Origin: Nitrospirota bacterium
GTDB taxonomy: Bacteria > Nitrospirota > Thermodesulfovibrionia > Thermodesulfovibrionales > SM23-35
Assembly: GCA_013388455.1 (NCBI GenBank)
Contig: JACAFF010000024.1
Coordinates: 1 to 56,015 of the forward strand
Length of the DNA stretch: 56,015 nucleotides
Direction: 5' to 3'
Part shown: piece after piece, positions 32,077 through 42,044 of the stretch
Layout of the letters: every line of letters starts with the position of its first letter
How positions within the stretch are numbered: the stretch's first letter is position 1
The notes under the pieces: model-generated
Told to the model about the DNA's origin: nothing
Database searches by the model: none
What the model saw: only the letters and a program-made list of their open reading frames with translations
Translations under genes and position numbers: made by a program

Positions 32077-33661
32077 CTACATCCGTTAGAATAATCTCAA
32101 AATCTGTTCCAAGACCAACACTGCTTTCAACCTTTATTTTGCCTTTATGTTCGTCAATAATTCTATAAGCAATTGCAAGACCAAGACCTGTCCCGTGCTC
32201 TTTTGTTGTAAAAAATGGATAAAATATTTTTTCAATATCTTTTTCTTGTATCCCAATCCCTGAATCTTTAAAATGTATGTGTATAAAACCATTTGAATGT
32301 TCCGTTGAAATAACAAGTTTCCCTCCCATAGGCATTGCATCTAAAGCATTTAAACCAAGATTCCAGAATACCTGTTTTATTTTCTCAGGATCAACATTAA
32401 CTTGAAGCGCACCAGAATAAAGCTTTACAATTTTTATATTATCTTTGTTGTGCTCCACATTTTTAAGAAATTCGACAGTCTCATCCAAGATTTCATGTAT
32501 ATCGATGCTTTTCATCTCAAGCTTAGAAGGTCTTGAATATGTTAAAAAATCTGATATAATTCGGTTCAGACGTCCCATCTCTTTAAGAGCAATCTCCATG
32601 AGTCTTTCCTTATGATCCTTTGGAACTAAATCTTCTCGAAGAATCTCTATAGAACTCTTCAGCGATGCAAGCGGGTTCCGTATCTCATGGGCAATACTGG
32701 ATGAAAGCTCACCGATAGCTGCCCATTTCTCCTTCTGCTTCATCTCTGCTTCAAGCTGTTTTTTTTCTGTAAGGTCTTGAAATATGATAATATAGCCTTT
32801 TATTTTATCATCAATAGCTTTAAGCGTCGAAACACCAAGCCCTATAATTTTTTGGGTTCCTTCAATCATTATTGAATATTCTTTTCTACCCTCGGAGAAA
32901 GGGAAAGCAAAAAAAGGCAAAATGGAATCTATTTTTTGACCAATGATTGCTTCTTTTTTCACTGCAGTTATCTTTTCAGCCGCTCTGTTGAATATTAAAA
33001 CCTTACCCCATATATCAGTTGTGATAAGACCACTATGCATATTATCAATAACTTCTTTATTAAAAAACTCAAGGTCTCGAAAATCAAAATCTTTCTCCTC
33101 TAATTTTTTTACTGTCTTCTCGAGTCGAGATGAAAGATATCCGCTTAAATAAGCAGTGAGATAAAAAGAAATAATGTGAACAAAGACTTTATAAAGATAA
33201 TTTTTTTCTTCTCCTGTATTAAAGGTTAGACTTGGCAGAAAATTATAAACCTCATTTATTGCAAGTGTGATATATAATAAACTGCTTAGGGTTGCTATGA
33301 AATAACCAGCCCTTTTATTTAACACTATACTTGAAGATATAACAACCAGAATTAGGGCAAAGGAAAACCAGCTTTCGATTCCTCCAGTAATAACAATGAG
33401 AGCCATCGTGAATATCACGTCAAGTATCAATTGTATATAAGCGAAGACTACGAGATTTCTAATCCTGAAAAGTAATACTGAATAAATAATAGTAAGGATA
33501 TAGACTGAAATTATGAGACGGCTGAGTATAAAAACAGATGTAAATCCGTGTAGACCACTTAAAAAAAATGAGGACCCAAGGAGTAAACTAATAAAGATAG
33601 CCCTAAAGAATATTAGGGCCTTAATCCTCTTTCTTAATGACTCAACATCTTCTAAGGTCAT
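32063..33661 (-). CDS. pilS: membrane sensor histidine kinase, PilS-like
   Basis: A 532-residue kinase. About six transmembrane helices occupy residues 10-185, as in PilS, which senses pilin in the membrane. A PAS domain follows (about 205-310), then HisKA with SSSIAHEIRNPLASLKSSIEI (phospho-His) and HATPase_c with NLGLNALDAMP, DSGIGIQ, FFTTKEHGTGLGLAI. It lies 7 nt after pilC and overlaps the pilR-like gene by 14 nt. NtrB-like kinases have the same soluble part; the N-terminal membrane bundle and location favour PilS. Confidence 0.85.
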   Translation of the reverse strand: MTLEDVESLRKRIKALIFFRAIFISLLLGSSFFLSGLHGFTSVFILSRLIISVYILTIIYSVLLFRIRNLVVFAYIQLILDVIFTMALIVITGGIESWFSFALILVVISSSIVLNKRAGYFIATLSSLLYITLAINEVYNFLPSLTFNTGEEKNYLYKVFVHIISFYLTAYLSGYLSSRLEKTVKKLEEKDFDFRDLEFFNKEVIDNMHSGLITTDIWGKVLIFNRAAEKITAVKKEAIIGQKIDSILPFFAFPFSEGRKEYSIMIEGTQKIIGLGVSTLKAIDDKIKGYIIIFQDLTEKKQLEAEMKQKEKWAAIGELSSSIAHEIRNPLASLKSSIEILREDLVPKDHKERLMEIALKEMGRLNRIISDFLTYSRPSKLEMKSIDIHEILDETVEFLKNVEHNKDNIKIVKLYSGALQVNVDPEKIKQVFWNLGLNALDAMPMGGKLVISTEHSNGFIHIHFKDSGIGIQEKDIEKIFYPFFTTKEHGTGLGLAIAYRIIDEHKGKIKVESSVGLGTDFEIILTDVDEKA

Positions 33662-33668
33662 TCACATA

Positions 33669-34877
33669 TTATTTTATAAGGGTAATAAGCTTGAATATCG
33701 GTAGATACATTGACACAACAATAAATCCAACGGTGCCACCAAGAAATATCATCAGGAGTGGTTCCATCATTGCTGTAAGGTTTGAAACAGCAGCATCAAC
33801 CTCATCATCATAAAAATCTGCAATCTTTGCAAGCATCGCATCAAGAGCACCTGTTGATTCACCAACTGCAATCATGTGAGTGACCATAGGCGGGAATACT
33901 TTTGCCTTTGTAATAGGTTCAGCAAGGGTTTTTCCGCCCACCACCCCTTTTCTTACATCAAGAATTGCATATTCAATAACCTTATTCCCAGAAGTCTTGG
34001 CAGTGATCTCAAGTCCATCTAATATGGGAACACCACTGCTTACAAGTGTACCCAGCGTCCTTGTAAATTTTGCAACTGCAACCTTATTAAGAAGAACGCC
34101 AAATATGGGTAATTTTAGTAATATTCTGTCGATTATATATTTGCCTTTCTCAGTCCTTCGAACTTGGATGATAAAAACAATCAAGGCTATAATTGCTCCA
34201 AGTGTCATCAGTCCACCAATACCCGCAATAAAACTGCTGATACCAACGATTATTCTCGTCGGTAATGGCAAAGTACCACCAAGTTGAGCAAACATCTTTG
34301 AAAATGTTGGAACTACAAAGATCATTATGATAGCAATTACTCCAACGGCAACTGTTGTTACAACAGCAGGATAGACCATCGCTCCCTTTACTTTCTTTTT
34401 CAATTTCATTGCCTTTTCAATATACGCTGCAAGCCTGTTAAGTATTGTATCAAGTATACCGCCAGCTTCACCTGCTGCTACCATATTCACATATAGTTCA
34501 CTGAATATTCGGGGATGTTTTTTAAGAGCATCTGCATATGTTGAACCTGATTCGACGTCTAATTTAATCTGTTGCAATGAGTTTGCTAAAGTCCTGTTTT
34601 CTACCTGATTAGAGAGAATATCAAGTGCCTGCACGAGGGGGAGTCCAGCATCAATCATTGTAGCAAACTGTCTTGTGAATACTACAATATCTTTATCTTT
34701 TACTCCACCACGAAACCCAATTTTTCTAACCTTCTTTGTTTTCTCCGTAACAAGTGTAGCAGTAATATTCCTTTTTCTGAGTTGTGCAATTACCTCTTCC
34801 TTAGAGGCTGCAGTCATTTCTCCAGACTCGATAATCCCTTTTGGTGTTTTTCCTGACCATTGAAATACTGTTGCCAC
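33669..34877 (-). CDS. pilC: type IV pilus inner-membrane platform protein PilC
   Basis: A 402-residue GspF/PilC family protein. It has an N-terminal region (FQWSGKTPKGI...LRKRNITATLV) and two homologous T2SSF domains, each with cytoplasmic helices and membrane segments: FTRQFATMIDAGLPLVQAL...VYPAVVTTVAVGVIAIIMIFVVP, and FTRTLGTLVSSGVPILDGL...MIAVGESTGALDAML. A last transmembrane helix follows (MEPLLMIFLGGTVGFIVVSMY). It is the rotor platform worked by PilB and PilT. Spacing to pilT is 2 nt. Full length. Confidence 0.95.
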   Translation of the reverse strand: MATVFQWSGKTPKGIIESGEMTAASKEEVIAQLRKRNITATLVTEKTKKVRKIGFRGGVKDKDIVVFTRQFATMIDAGLPLVQALDILSNQVENRTLANSLQQIKLDVESGSTYADALKKHPRIFSELYVNMVAAGEAGGILDTILNRLAAYIEKAMKLKKKVKGAMVYPAVVTTVAVGVIAIIMIFVVPTFSKMFAQLGGTLPLPTRIIVGISSFIAGIGGLMTLGAIIALIVFIIQVRRTEKGKYIIDRILLKLPIFGVLLNKVAVAKFTRTLGTLVSSGVPILDGLEITAKTSGNKVIEYAILDVRKGVVGGKTLAEPITKAKVFPPMVTHMIAVGESTGALDAMLAKIADFYDDEVDAAVSNLTAMMEPLLMIFLGGTVGFIVVSMYLPIFKLITLIK

Positions 34878-34879
34878 TT

Positions 34880-35974
34880 TTATGCCCTCCCTTTGCTAGA
34901 GGTTGTTACAGTACCCTTCTGAATCATTGCAATTAATTCATCGGGTACAGGTGATCTCCCTATAGCATCTTCATACGTTAAATACCCTTTTATATATAAA
35001 TCGTATAAAGATTGATTCATCGTCTGCATACCAAATTTTGCCTGTCCTGTTTGCATCATAGAATATATTTGATGTATCTTGTCTTCTCTTATCAAATTTC
35101 TAATAGCAGGATTAGGGACAAGCAGTTCAACAGCAAGGACTCTACCAACTCCACTCTTTTTGGGTATTAGTTGCTGTGCAAAAATACCTTCAAGAACAAA
35201 AGATAATTGCACCCGTATCTGTTCTTGCTGATGAGGAGGAAAAACGTCAATGATACGGTTTATAGTTTGAACAGCAGAATTAGTATGCAATGTGGCAAGA
35301 GTAAGATGACCTGTTTCTGAAACAGTAAGAGCGGCTTCAATTGTTTCAAGATCTCGCATTTCACCTATTAGAACCACATCAGGATCCTGTCTAAGGACAT
35401 ATCGCAATGCAGCTTTAAATGACACGGTATCGGCATTAACTTCCCGCTGATTAATCAGACATTTTTTATGAGGGTGTAAATATTCTATAGGGTCTTCTAT
35501 AGTTATTATATGGTCACTCCTCTCTGAGTTTATTCTATCCACCATAGCTGCCAGGGTTGTAGACTTCCCGCTTCCTGTTGGCCCTGTCACAAGTATCAGT
35601 CCTCGCGGTTTTTTTACAAGCTCATTCACAATTTCTGGCAGGCCAAGTTCCTTAAAACCCCTTATTTCGAAAGGTATGGTTCTGAAAGCTCCAGCTACAG
35701 CACCTCTCTGCATAAATATATTAGCTCTAAATCTACTTAAACCTTTAACACCGAAGGAAAGGTCGAGTTCATTGCTTTCTTCAAATCTGTGCTTCTGAGC
35801 ATCTGTGAGTATACTATAACACAAACTTTTTGTATCAGCAGGACTAAGCTGCGGATGGTCAATATTGATTAGTCTTCCATCTATTCTCAATCTTGGCGGA
35901 CTTCCGGTGGTGATATGCAAGTCAGAAGCATTCTTTTCAATCATCATCTTTAATAAATCATATAAAGTAGCCAT
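34880..35974 (-). CDS. pilT: pilus retraction ATPase PilT
   Basis: A 364-residue hexameric ATPase that drives pilus retraction and twitching. It starts with KNASDLHITTGSPPRLRIDG. Walker A is GPTGSGKSTTLAAM, the Asp box is HIITIEDPIEYLH, Walker B is DPDVVLIGEMRDLETIE, the His box is TGHLTLATLHTNSA. The PilT-specific C-terminal motif region (AVELLVPNPAIRNLIRE) is also present. It follows the two pilB-type genes by 68 nt and shares their orientation. Confidence 0.95.
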   Translation of the reverse strand: MATLYDLLKMMIEKNASDLHITTGSPPRLRIDGRLINIDHPQLSPADTKSLCYSILTDAQKHRFEESNELDLSFGVKGLSRFRANIFMQRGAVAGAFRTIPFEIRGFKELGLPEIVNELVKKPRGLILVTGPTGSGKSTTLAAMVDRINSERSDHIITIEDPIEYLHPHKKCLINQREVNADTVSFKAALRYVLRQDPDVVLIGEMRDLETIEAALTVSETGHLTLATLHTNSAVQTINRIIDVFPPHQQEQIRVQLSFVLEGIFAQQLIPKKSGVGRVLAVELLVPNPAIRNLIREDKIHQIYSMMQTGQAKFGMQTMNQSLYDLYIKGYLTYEDAIGRSPVPDELIAMIQKGTVTTSSKGRA

Positions 35975-36042
35975 AATTTACTCCATTATATATTAAATTT
36001 TAATTTCAACAATTTCAAATTTTTATTAAACATCTGAAATAT

Positions 36043-37848
36043 TTAGTCTCCAAATGTAACTCTTAATACTTCTTCTATTGAAGTTACCCCTTCTTTTACT
36101 TTTGTGAGTCCACTCATTCTTAACGTCTTCATTCCTAATCTGATCGCTGTTTTCTTTAATTCATCCGCAGATGCTCCTTCAAGAACCATCTCCCTAATTT
36201 CATTACTAACCGGCATAATCTCATATAATGCTATCCTACCTTTATATCCTGAATTGCTGCAAACAGAACATCCTCTTCCTTTATAGCATTTTACTGTTTT
36301 TGCTTCTTCTTCTGAAAAACCAAGCTGAGTAAGGGCAGACGCAGGAATCTTTTCCTCTTCTTTACACTCCTGACATACTTTTCTTGCCAGCCTTTGAGCA
36401 GCAATAAGAATAACCGATGCTGAAACAAGGAATGGTTCAATTCCCATATTCAATAATCTGCTTATACTGCTCGGTGCATCATTCGTATGCAAAGTGCTTA
36501 GGACAAGATGACCTGTGAGGGCTGCTTTCACTGCAATCTCGGCTGTTTCAAAATCACGAATCTCACCCACTAATATAATATCAGGACTCTGCCTTAAAAA
36601 AGCCCTGAGTGCCGATGCAAAAGTAAGTCCTATTTCCTCCTTAATCTGAACCTGATTCATACCCAGAAAATTATATTCAACAGGGTCTTCAGCCGTCATA
36701 ATATTAATCCCTGGTTTATTAAGATAATTAAGTGCCGAATATAGTGTTGTTGTCTTACCACTTCCTGTTGGCCCTGTAACAAGTATCATTCCGTATGGCT
36801 TATTTAAAGAATCCATAAATTTCTTCAAAGAATCTTCTTCAAATCCCAGTTTTGTGAGATCAACTTGAAGATTAGATTTATCCAGAATCCTTAGAACTGT
36901 CTTTTCACCAAAGAGACAGGGTAGGACAGAGACTCGAAAATCCACTTCTTTTTTCTTTCCAAGTCTTAACTTAATTCTACCATCTTGAGGAAGTCTTCTT
37001 TCAGCAATATCCAGTTTTGACATTATTTTAATTCTTGAAGTAATTGGATTCTTTATTTTCAAAGGAAGGTTCATTGCATTAAACAGAACTCCATCAACCC
37101 GATATCGCACCCGTAATGTATTTTCATACGGCTCTATATGTATATCACTGGCCCCTCCCTTTATAGCATTTATAAGGATACCATTTACAAGTTTTACGAC
37201 TGGCTCATCTACTTCTCTTATAATTCCTTCGTCTGTTGGAATAAATGCCTCAACGCTGTCAAGTGCATCTCCCACAACTTTATCAAACTCTCTAACATCC
37301 ACCATAATTTCATCATCGACTGAAGTAACAACTTCATCTTTTAATTCATCCTCAGAAATTGTAAAGTCTTTTGCCTGTAATGTTTTTGCCGGACCATCTT
37401 TTGATGACATTAAAGCACTTCCGGCACTCTTGTAATACGTTGTAATTGCATTAAGAATCGCTGATTCACCTGCCACTACAACCTCAACATTATAACCAGT
37501 CATAAATTTTATATCATCTATAACAAATACATTTGATGGGTCTGCCATTGCAATTGTCAAAGTCGCTCCTAAACGTGCAACTGGGATAATAAGATATTTC
37601 CTTGCAATTTCGTATGGAACAAGTTTTAAAACAGATGGTTCAATCTTGTAATCATCGAGGTTTATTGAAGGAATACCCCATTGTTTGCTGAGAAAATTAA
37701 CTAATTTTTCCTCAGTAATATAACCCAATTTTATAAGGTTTGCTCCCAATTTACCGCCCTCTTTTTTTTGTAAAGCAATCGCTTCCTTAAGTTGTTCTTC
37801 TGTGATGAGATTAGATTTTGTAAGTAAAATACCTAATTTAGGTGCCAT
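36043..37848 (-). CDS. pilB: pilus assembly ATPase PilB, copy A
   Basis: A 601-residue extension ATPase. N-terminal MshEN/GspE-N domain (about 1-150, LGANLIKLGYITEEKLVNFLS; KFMTGYNVEVVVA). The motor domain has GPTGSGKTTTLYSALNYLN, TAEDPVEYN, LRQSPDIILVGEIRDFET, ALTGHLVLSTLHTNDAPSS, a zinc-binding four-Cys loop (CQEC ... GRGCSVCSNSGYKGR) and ITSIEEVLRVTFGD. It is a tandem paralogue of the next gene. A notable difference is Ser in LRQSPD, where nearly all relatives have Asp. Both copies look intact. Confidence 0.92.
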   Translation of the reverse strand: MAPKLGILLTKSNLITEEQLKEAIALQKKEGGKLGANLIKLGYITEEKLVNFLSKQWGIPSINLDDYKIEPSVLKLVPYEIARKYLIIPVARLGATLTIAMADPSNVFVIDDIKFMTGYNVEVVVAGESAILNAITTYYKSAGSALMSSKDGPAKTLQAKDFTISEDELKDEVVTSVDDEIMVDVREFDKVVGDALDSVEAFIPTDEGIIREVDEPVVKLVNGILINAIKGGASDIHIEPYENTLRVRYRVDGVLFNAMNLPLKIKNPITSRIKIMSKLDIAERRLPQDGRIKLRLGKKKEVDFRVSVLPCLFGEKTVLRILDKSNLQVDLTKLGFEEDSLKKFMDSLNKPYGMILVTGPTGSGKTTTLYSALNYLNKPGINIMTAEDPVEYNFLGMNQVQIKEEIGLTFASALRAFLRQSPDIILVGEIRDFETAEIAVKAALTGHLVLSTLHTNDAPSSISRLLNMGIEPFLVSASVILIAAQRLARKVCQECKEEEKIPASALTQLGFSEEEAKTVKCYKGRGCSVCSNSGYKGRIALYEIMPVSNEIREMVLEGASADELKKTAIRLGMKTLRMSGLTKVKEGVTSIEEVLRVTFGD

Positions 37849-37874
37849 AACATACCTTAATAATATAAATTTTA

Positions 37875-39683
37875 TTAATCTCCAAAAGTAACACGCAAAA
37901 CCTCTTCTATAGTGGTAATACCATTCTTAATTTTTGACAGGCCACTCATTCTTAATGTCTTCATCCCTAACCTGATAGCCGTTTTTTTCAATTCATCAGC
38001 AGAGGCTCCTTCAAGAATCATTTCCTTAAGTTCTTCTGACAGTGGCATAACCTCATATAAAGCTATCCTGCCTTTATATCCAGAATTATTACATGATGAA
38101 CATCCCTTGCCTTTGTAACATTGTATACCTTTTGCTTCATCTTCTGGAAAGCCAAGTTGAATTAGAGCAGAAATTGGCACCTTATCCTCCTCTTTGCAAT
38201 TAGGACATATTTTTCTTGCTAATCGCTGGGAAGCAATAAGAATCACTGAAGCTGAAACAAGGAATGGTTCAATTCCCATATTCAATAATCTGCTCACAGT
38301 GCTTGGAGCGTCATTCGTGTGCAGGGTACTCAGGACGAGATGACCTGTTAAAGCTGCTTTCACTGCAATCTCGGCTGTTTCAAAGTCACGAATCTCTCCA
38401 ACCATAATAATATCAGGATCCTGTCTTAAAAATGATCTGAGTGCTGCTGCAAATGTTAGCCCTATATCTTCTTTAACATGCACCTGATTTATTCCAAGGA
38501 AGTTATATTCAACAGGATCCTCAGCTGTGGAAATATTTACTCCTATTTTATTAAGATAATTTAATGCAGAATATAGAGTCGTCGTCTTACCACTTCCTGT
38601 TGGCCCAGTCACAAGAATCATGCCATATGGTTTATCCAGTGCATCCATAAATATTTTCAGGGAATCTTCCTCAAACCCAAGTTTTGTTAGATCCACCTGA
38701 AGGTTTGTTTTGTCGAGAATTCTCAAAACAGTTCTTTCTCCAAAAAGGCATGGAACAGTAGATACACGAAAATCTATTTCTCTTTTTTTCCCAAGCTTTA
38801 GCTTAATTCTTCCATCCTGCGGGAGCCTTCGTTCAGCAATATCGAGATTTGCCATTATTTTTAACCTTGATGTAACAGCATTCTTTATCTTTACAGGTAG
38901 GTTCATAACAGTATACATAACGCCATCAACCCTTTGTCTTACCCGCATGGAAGTTTCATATGGCTCTATATGTATATCACTTGCCCTTTCCTTTATCGCA
39001 TTTATAAGTATACCATTAACAAGTTTTACAATCGGCCGTTCTACTTCTTTTACAGCTTCTTCTTCCTTTTCTTCGACAACCTCTATATCATCAAGAGCCT
39101 CTCCCACAACTTTATCAAATTCATCAACATCAACAACAAGACTTTCATCTATTGAAGTCGTCATTTCTTCTTCCTTTAATTCCTCTTCAGAAAGAGTATA
39201 ATCTTTCGCCTGTAATGCTTTAGCTGACAACTTCTTTGAAGCTATAAGTGCATCATCTGTTTTCTTATAATAGGTTGCAATTGCATTTAAAATTGCTGAT
39301 TCTCCTGCCACTACAACATCAACATTATAACCAGTCATAAACTTTACATCATCTATAGCAAATACATTTGTTGGGTCCATCATTGCAATTGTTAATGTGG
39401 CACCGACACGGGCAACAGGTATAATAAGGTATTTTCTTGCAATCTCGAGTGGAATAAGTTTTAAAACAGATGGATCTATTTTATAATCAATTAGATTTAT
39501 TGCTGGCACATTAAACTGCTTGCTCAGAAAATTAACAAGTTTTTCTTCGGTAATATAACCTAATTTGATAAGATTTGTTCCAAGTCTTCCGCCTTCCTTT
39601 TTTTGTAAAGTAATTGCTTCCTTAATCTGTTCTTCTGTTACAACATTTGCCTGCAAGAGTAATTGACCTATTTTTATAGCCAT
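37875..39683 (-). CDS. pilB: pilus assembly ATPase PilB, copy B
   Basis: A 602-residue PilB with the same domain order as its downstream neighbour: MshEN domain, acidic linker (EVVEEKEEEAVKE, richer in Glu than copy A), Walker A GPTGSGKTTTLY, Walker B LRQDPDIIMVGEIRD (canonical Asp), TLHTNDAPS, and zinc loop CPNC ... GKGCSSCNNSGYKGR. It is first in the pilus run (pilB-pilB-pilT-pilC-pilS-pilR). The two copies end in the same residues (EEVLRVTFGD), pointing to a tandem duplication. It lies 26 nt before copy A. Confidence 0.92.
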   Translation of the reverse strand: MAIKIGQLLLQANVVTEEQIKEAITLQKKEGGRLGTNLIKLGYITEEKLVNFLSKQFNVPAINLIDYKIDPSVLKLIPLEIARKYLIIPVARVGATLTIAMMDPTNVFAIDDVKFMTGYNVDVVVAGESAILNAIATYYKKTDDALIASKKLSAKALQAKDYTLSEEELKEEEMTTSIDESLVVDVDEFDKVVGEALDDIEVVEEKEEEAVKEVERPIVKLVNGILINAIKERASDIHIEPYETSMRVRQRVDGVMYTVMNLPVKIKNAVTSRLKIMANLDIAERRLPQDGRIKLKLGKKREIDFRVSTVPCLFGERTVLRILDKTNLQVDLTKLGFEEDSLKIFMDALDKPYGMILVTGPTGSGKTTTLYSALNYLNKIGVNISTAEDPVEYNFLGINQVHVKEDIGLTFAAALRSFLRQDPDIIMVGEIRDFETAEIAVKAALTGHLVLSTLHTNDAPSTVSRLLNMGIEPFLVSASVILIASQRLARKICPNCKEEDKVPISALIQLGFPEDEAKGIQCYKGKGCSSCNNSGYKGRIALYEVMPLSEELKEMILEGASADELKKTAIRLGMKTLRMSGLSKIKNGITTIEEVLRVTFGD

Positions 39684-39796
39684 GTTTTAAACATATCTGA
39701 AAATTTAGTTAAAGTCAACTCAATATAATGATAATTTGCAAATAATATCCAGTATACTTTATCATAAATAAAATTTAGGAAAAATCTTATACTGAA

Positions 39797-40228
39797 ATGA
39801 ATAAAACTGACAGAAATATACCTTCAGCAAATGACCTGGAAAGAGCTGAAAGATTACGAGAAATAATTGAAAATCTTCATGAGGTTAATAAAACAACGCC
39901 AGTTATTGTTGAAGGGAGAAAAGACGCTTCAGCCTTAAGGGCTTTAGGATTAGTAGGGCAGATAATTACACTCCATAATGGGAAAAAACTATATGAATTT
40001 TGTTCAGATATTTCAGAAAGGTTTGAGAGGGTTATTCTTCTTCTTGACTGGGACAAGAAAGGAGAAAATTTAAATAAAATAATTTCGGATAATCTAAAGG
40101 GCCTATGGGAGGAATTCGCTCCATTCAGAGAAATATTAAAACTGCTATGTCAAAAAGAGATTTGTCATATTGAAGGAATACCAAAACTGCTTAGGCGACT
40201 TGAGGGCAATGAAAGCTCTTGGCAATAA
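39797..40228 (+). CDS. small stand-alone Toprim domain protein
   Basis: A 143-residue protein composed mainly of a Toprim fold: catalytic Glu in TPVIVEGRKDASALRALGL and the acidic D-x-D motif in VILLLDWDKKGENL. Small Toprim proteins of this sort (OLD/RNase M5-like and archaeal mini-primases) act on nucleic acids, but the substrate here is unknown. The C-terminal 50 residues (LCQKEICHIEGIPKLLRRLEG) are basic. The yraN start codon lies inside its last codons, so the two are translated together. Confidence 0.7.
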   Translation: MNKTDRNIPSANDLERAERLREIIENLHEVNKTTPVIVEGRKDASALRALGLVGQIITLHNGKKLYEFCSDISERFERVILLLDWDKKGENLNKIISDNLKGLWEEFAPFREILKLLCQKEICHIEGIPKLLRRLEGNESSWQ

Positions 40229-40559
40229 AGGTGAAGATTTCGCTGTTAATTTCTTGAAAAAAAAAGGATACAGCATCCTTGCAAGAAACTATAAAACGTA
40301 TATTGGTGAAGTTGATATTATTGCAAAAGAAGGTGAAACGATAGTTTTTGTTGAAGTTAAAACACGTGCAAATGACTCCTTCGGTTATCCTTTTGAGTCT
40401 GTAACCAGAAGAAAAAAAGAAAAAATGAGAAATCTAGCTCTGCTTTATCTGAAAAAACTGGGCGATGATCCTCCCGTAAGATTTGATATACTGAGTATTA
40501 TGTATGGTGATAACAATAAAAAAGAGATAGAACATATTGTGGATGCCTTTGAGGTCTAA
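40209..40559 (+). CDS. YraN/UPF0102 family endonuclease-like protein
   Basis: A 116-residue protein with the UPF0102 pattern of a restriction-endonuclease fold: KGEDFAVNFLKKKGYSILARN, GEVDIIAKEGETIVFVEVKTR (E-x-D...E-V-K catalytic motif) and TRRKKEKM. The family is predicted to be a Holliday-junction-like nuclease. ATG 40209 is chosen because the conserved N-terminus starts there with GAGG upstream. It overlaps the Toprim gene by 20 nt. The stop codon lies 5 nt from the convergent galE end. Confidence 0.85.
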   Translation: MKALGNKGEDFAVNFLKKKGYSILARNYKTYIGEVDIIAKEGETIVFVEVKTRANDSFGYPFESVTRRKKEKMRNLALLYLKKLGDDPPVRFDILSIMYGDNNKKEIEHIVDAFEV

Positions 40560-40564
40560 ATACC

Positions 40565-41600
<1,036 letters not shown>

Positions 41601-41621
41601 CATAATTTGTTTCTAAAATGG

Positions 41622-42044
41622 TTATTTCGTTTTTTCAGACTCTTTTTTCTCTGACTTCTTTTTTGTGTCTTTTGTTTTTTTCAATTCCTCATAATCAATA
41701 AATTCCAGAACAGCCATTGGCGCAGAATCATTTACCCTGTTTCTTGTCTGAATCATTCTCAGGTACCCACCATTTCTTCCAGAAAATCTTGGAGCAATTT
41801 CGGTAAATAGTTTTGAAACAGAATCCCTGTTGGAAAGATAAGAAAATGCAAGTCGCTTTGCGTGAAGGTCCCCCCTTATACCAAGGGTAACCATTTTTTC
41901 TGCAATTCTCCTTACTTCCTTTGCTTTTGCAATGGTAGTCTCAATTCTCTCATCCCTTAAAAGAGAATTAACAAGCCCTCTTAATAAGGCTTTTCTCTGA
42001 TTTGCGGTTCTGCCGAACAACCTCCCGTCAACTTTATGTCGCAT
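41622..42044 (-). CDS. rplQ: 50S ribosomal protein L17
   Basis: A 140-residue L17, lining the peptide exit side of the large subunit. MRHKVDGRLFGRTANQRKALL, LRGLVNSLLRDERIETT and RNGGYLRM.QTRNRVND are family hallmarks. ATG 42044 gives the canonical MRHK start; a GTG six codons upstream is disfavoured. It overlaps the rpoA end by 11 nt. The C-terminal 25 residues are an unusual Lys/Glu-rich tail (KKTKDTKKKSEKKESEKTK), longer than in E. coli L17. Last gene of the superoperon. Confidence 0.95.
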   Translation of the reverse strand: MRHKVDGRLFGRTANQRKALLRGLVNSLLRDERIETTIAKAKEVRRIAEKMVTLGIRGDLHAKRLAFSYLSNRDSVSKLFTEIAPRFSGRNGGYLRMIQTRNRVNDSAPMAVLEFIDYEELKKTKDTKKKSEKKESEKTK

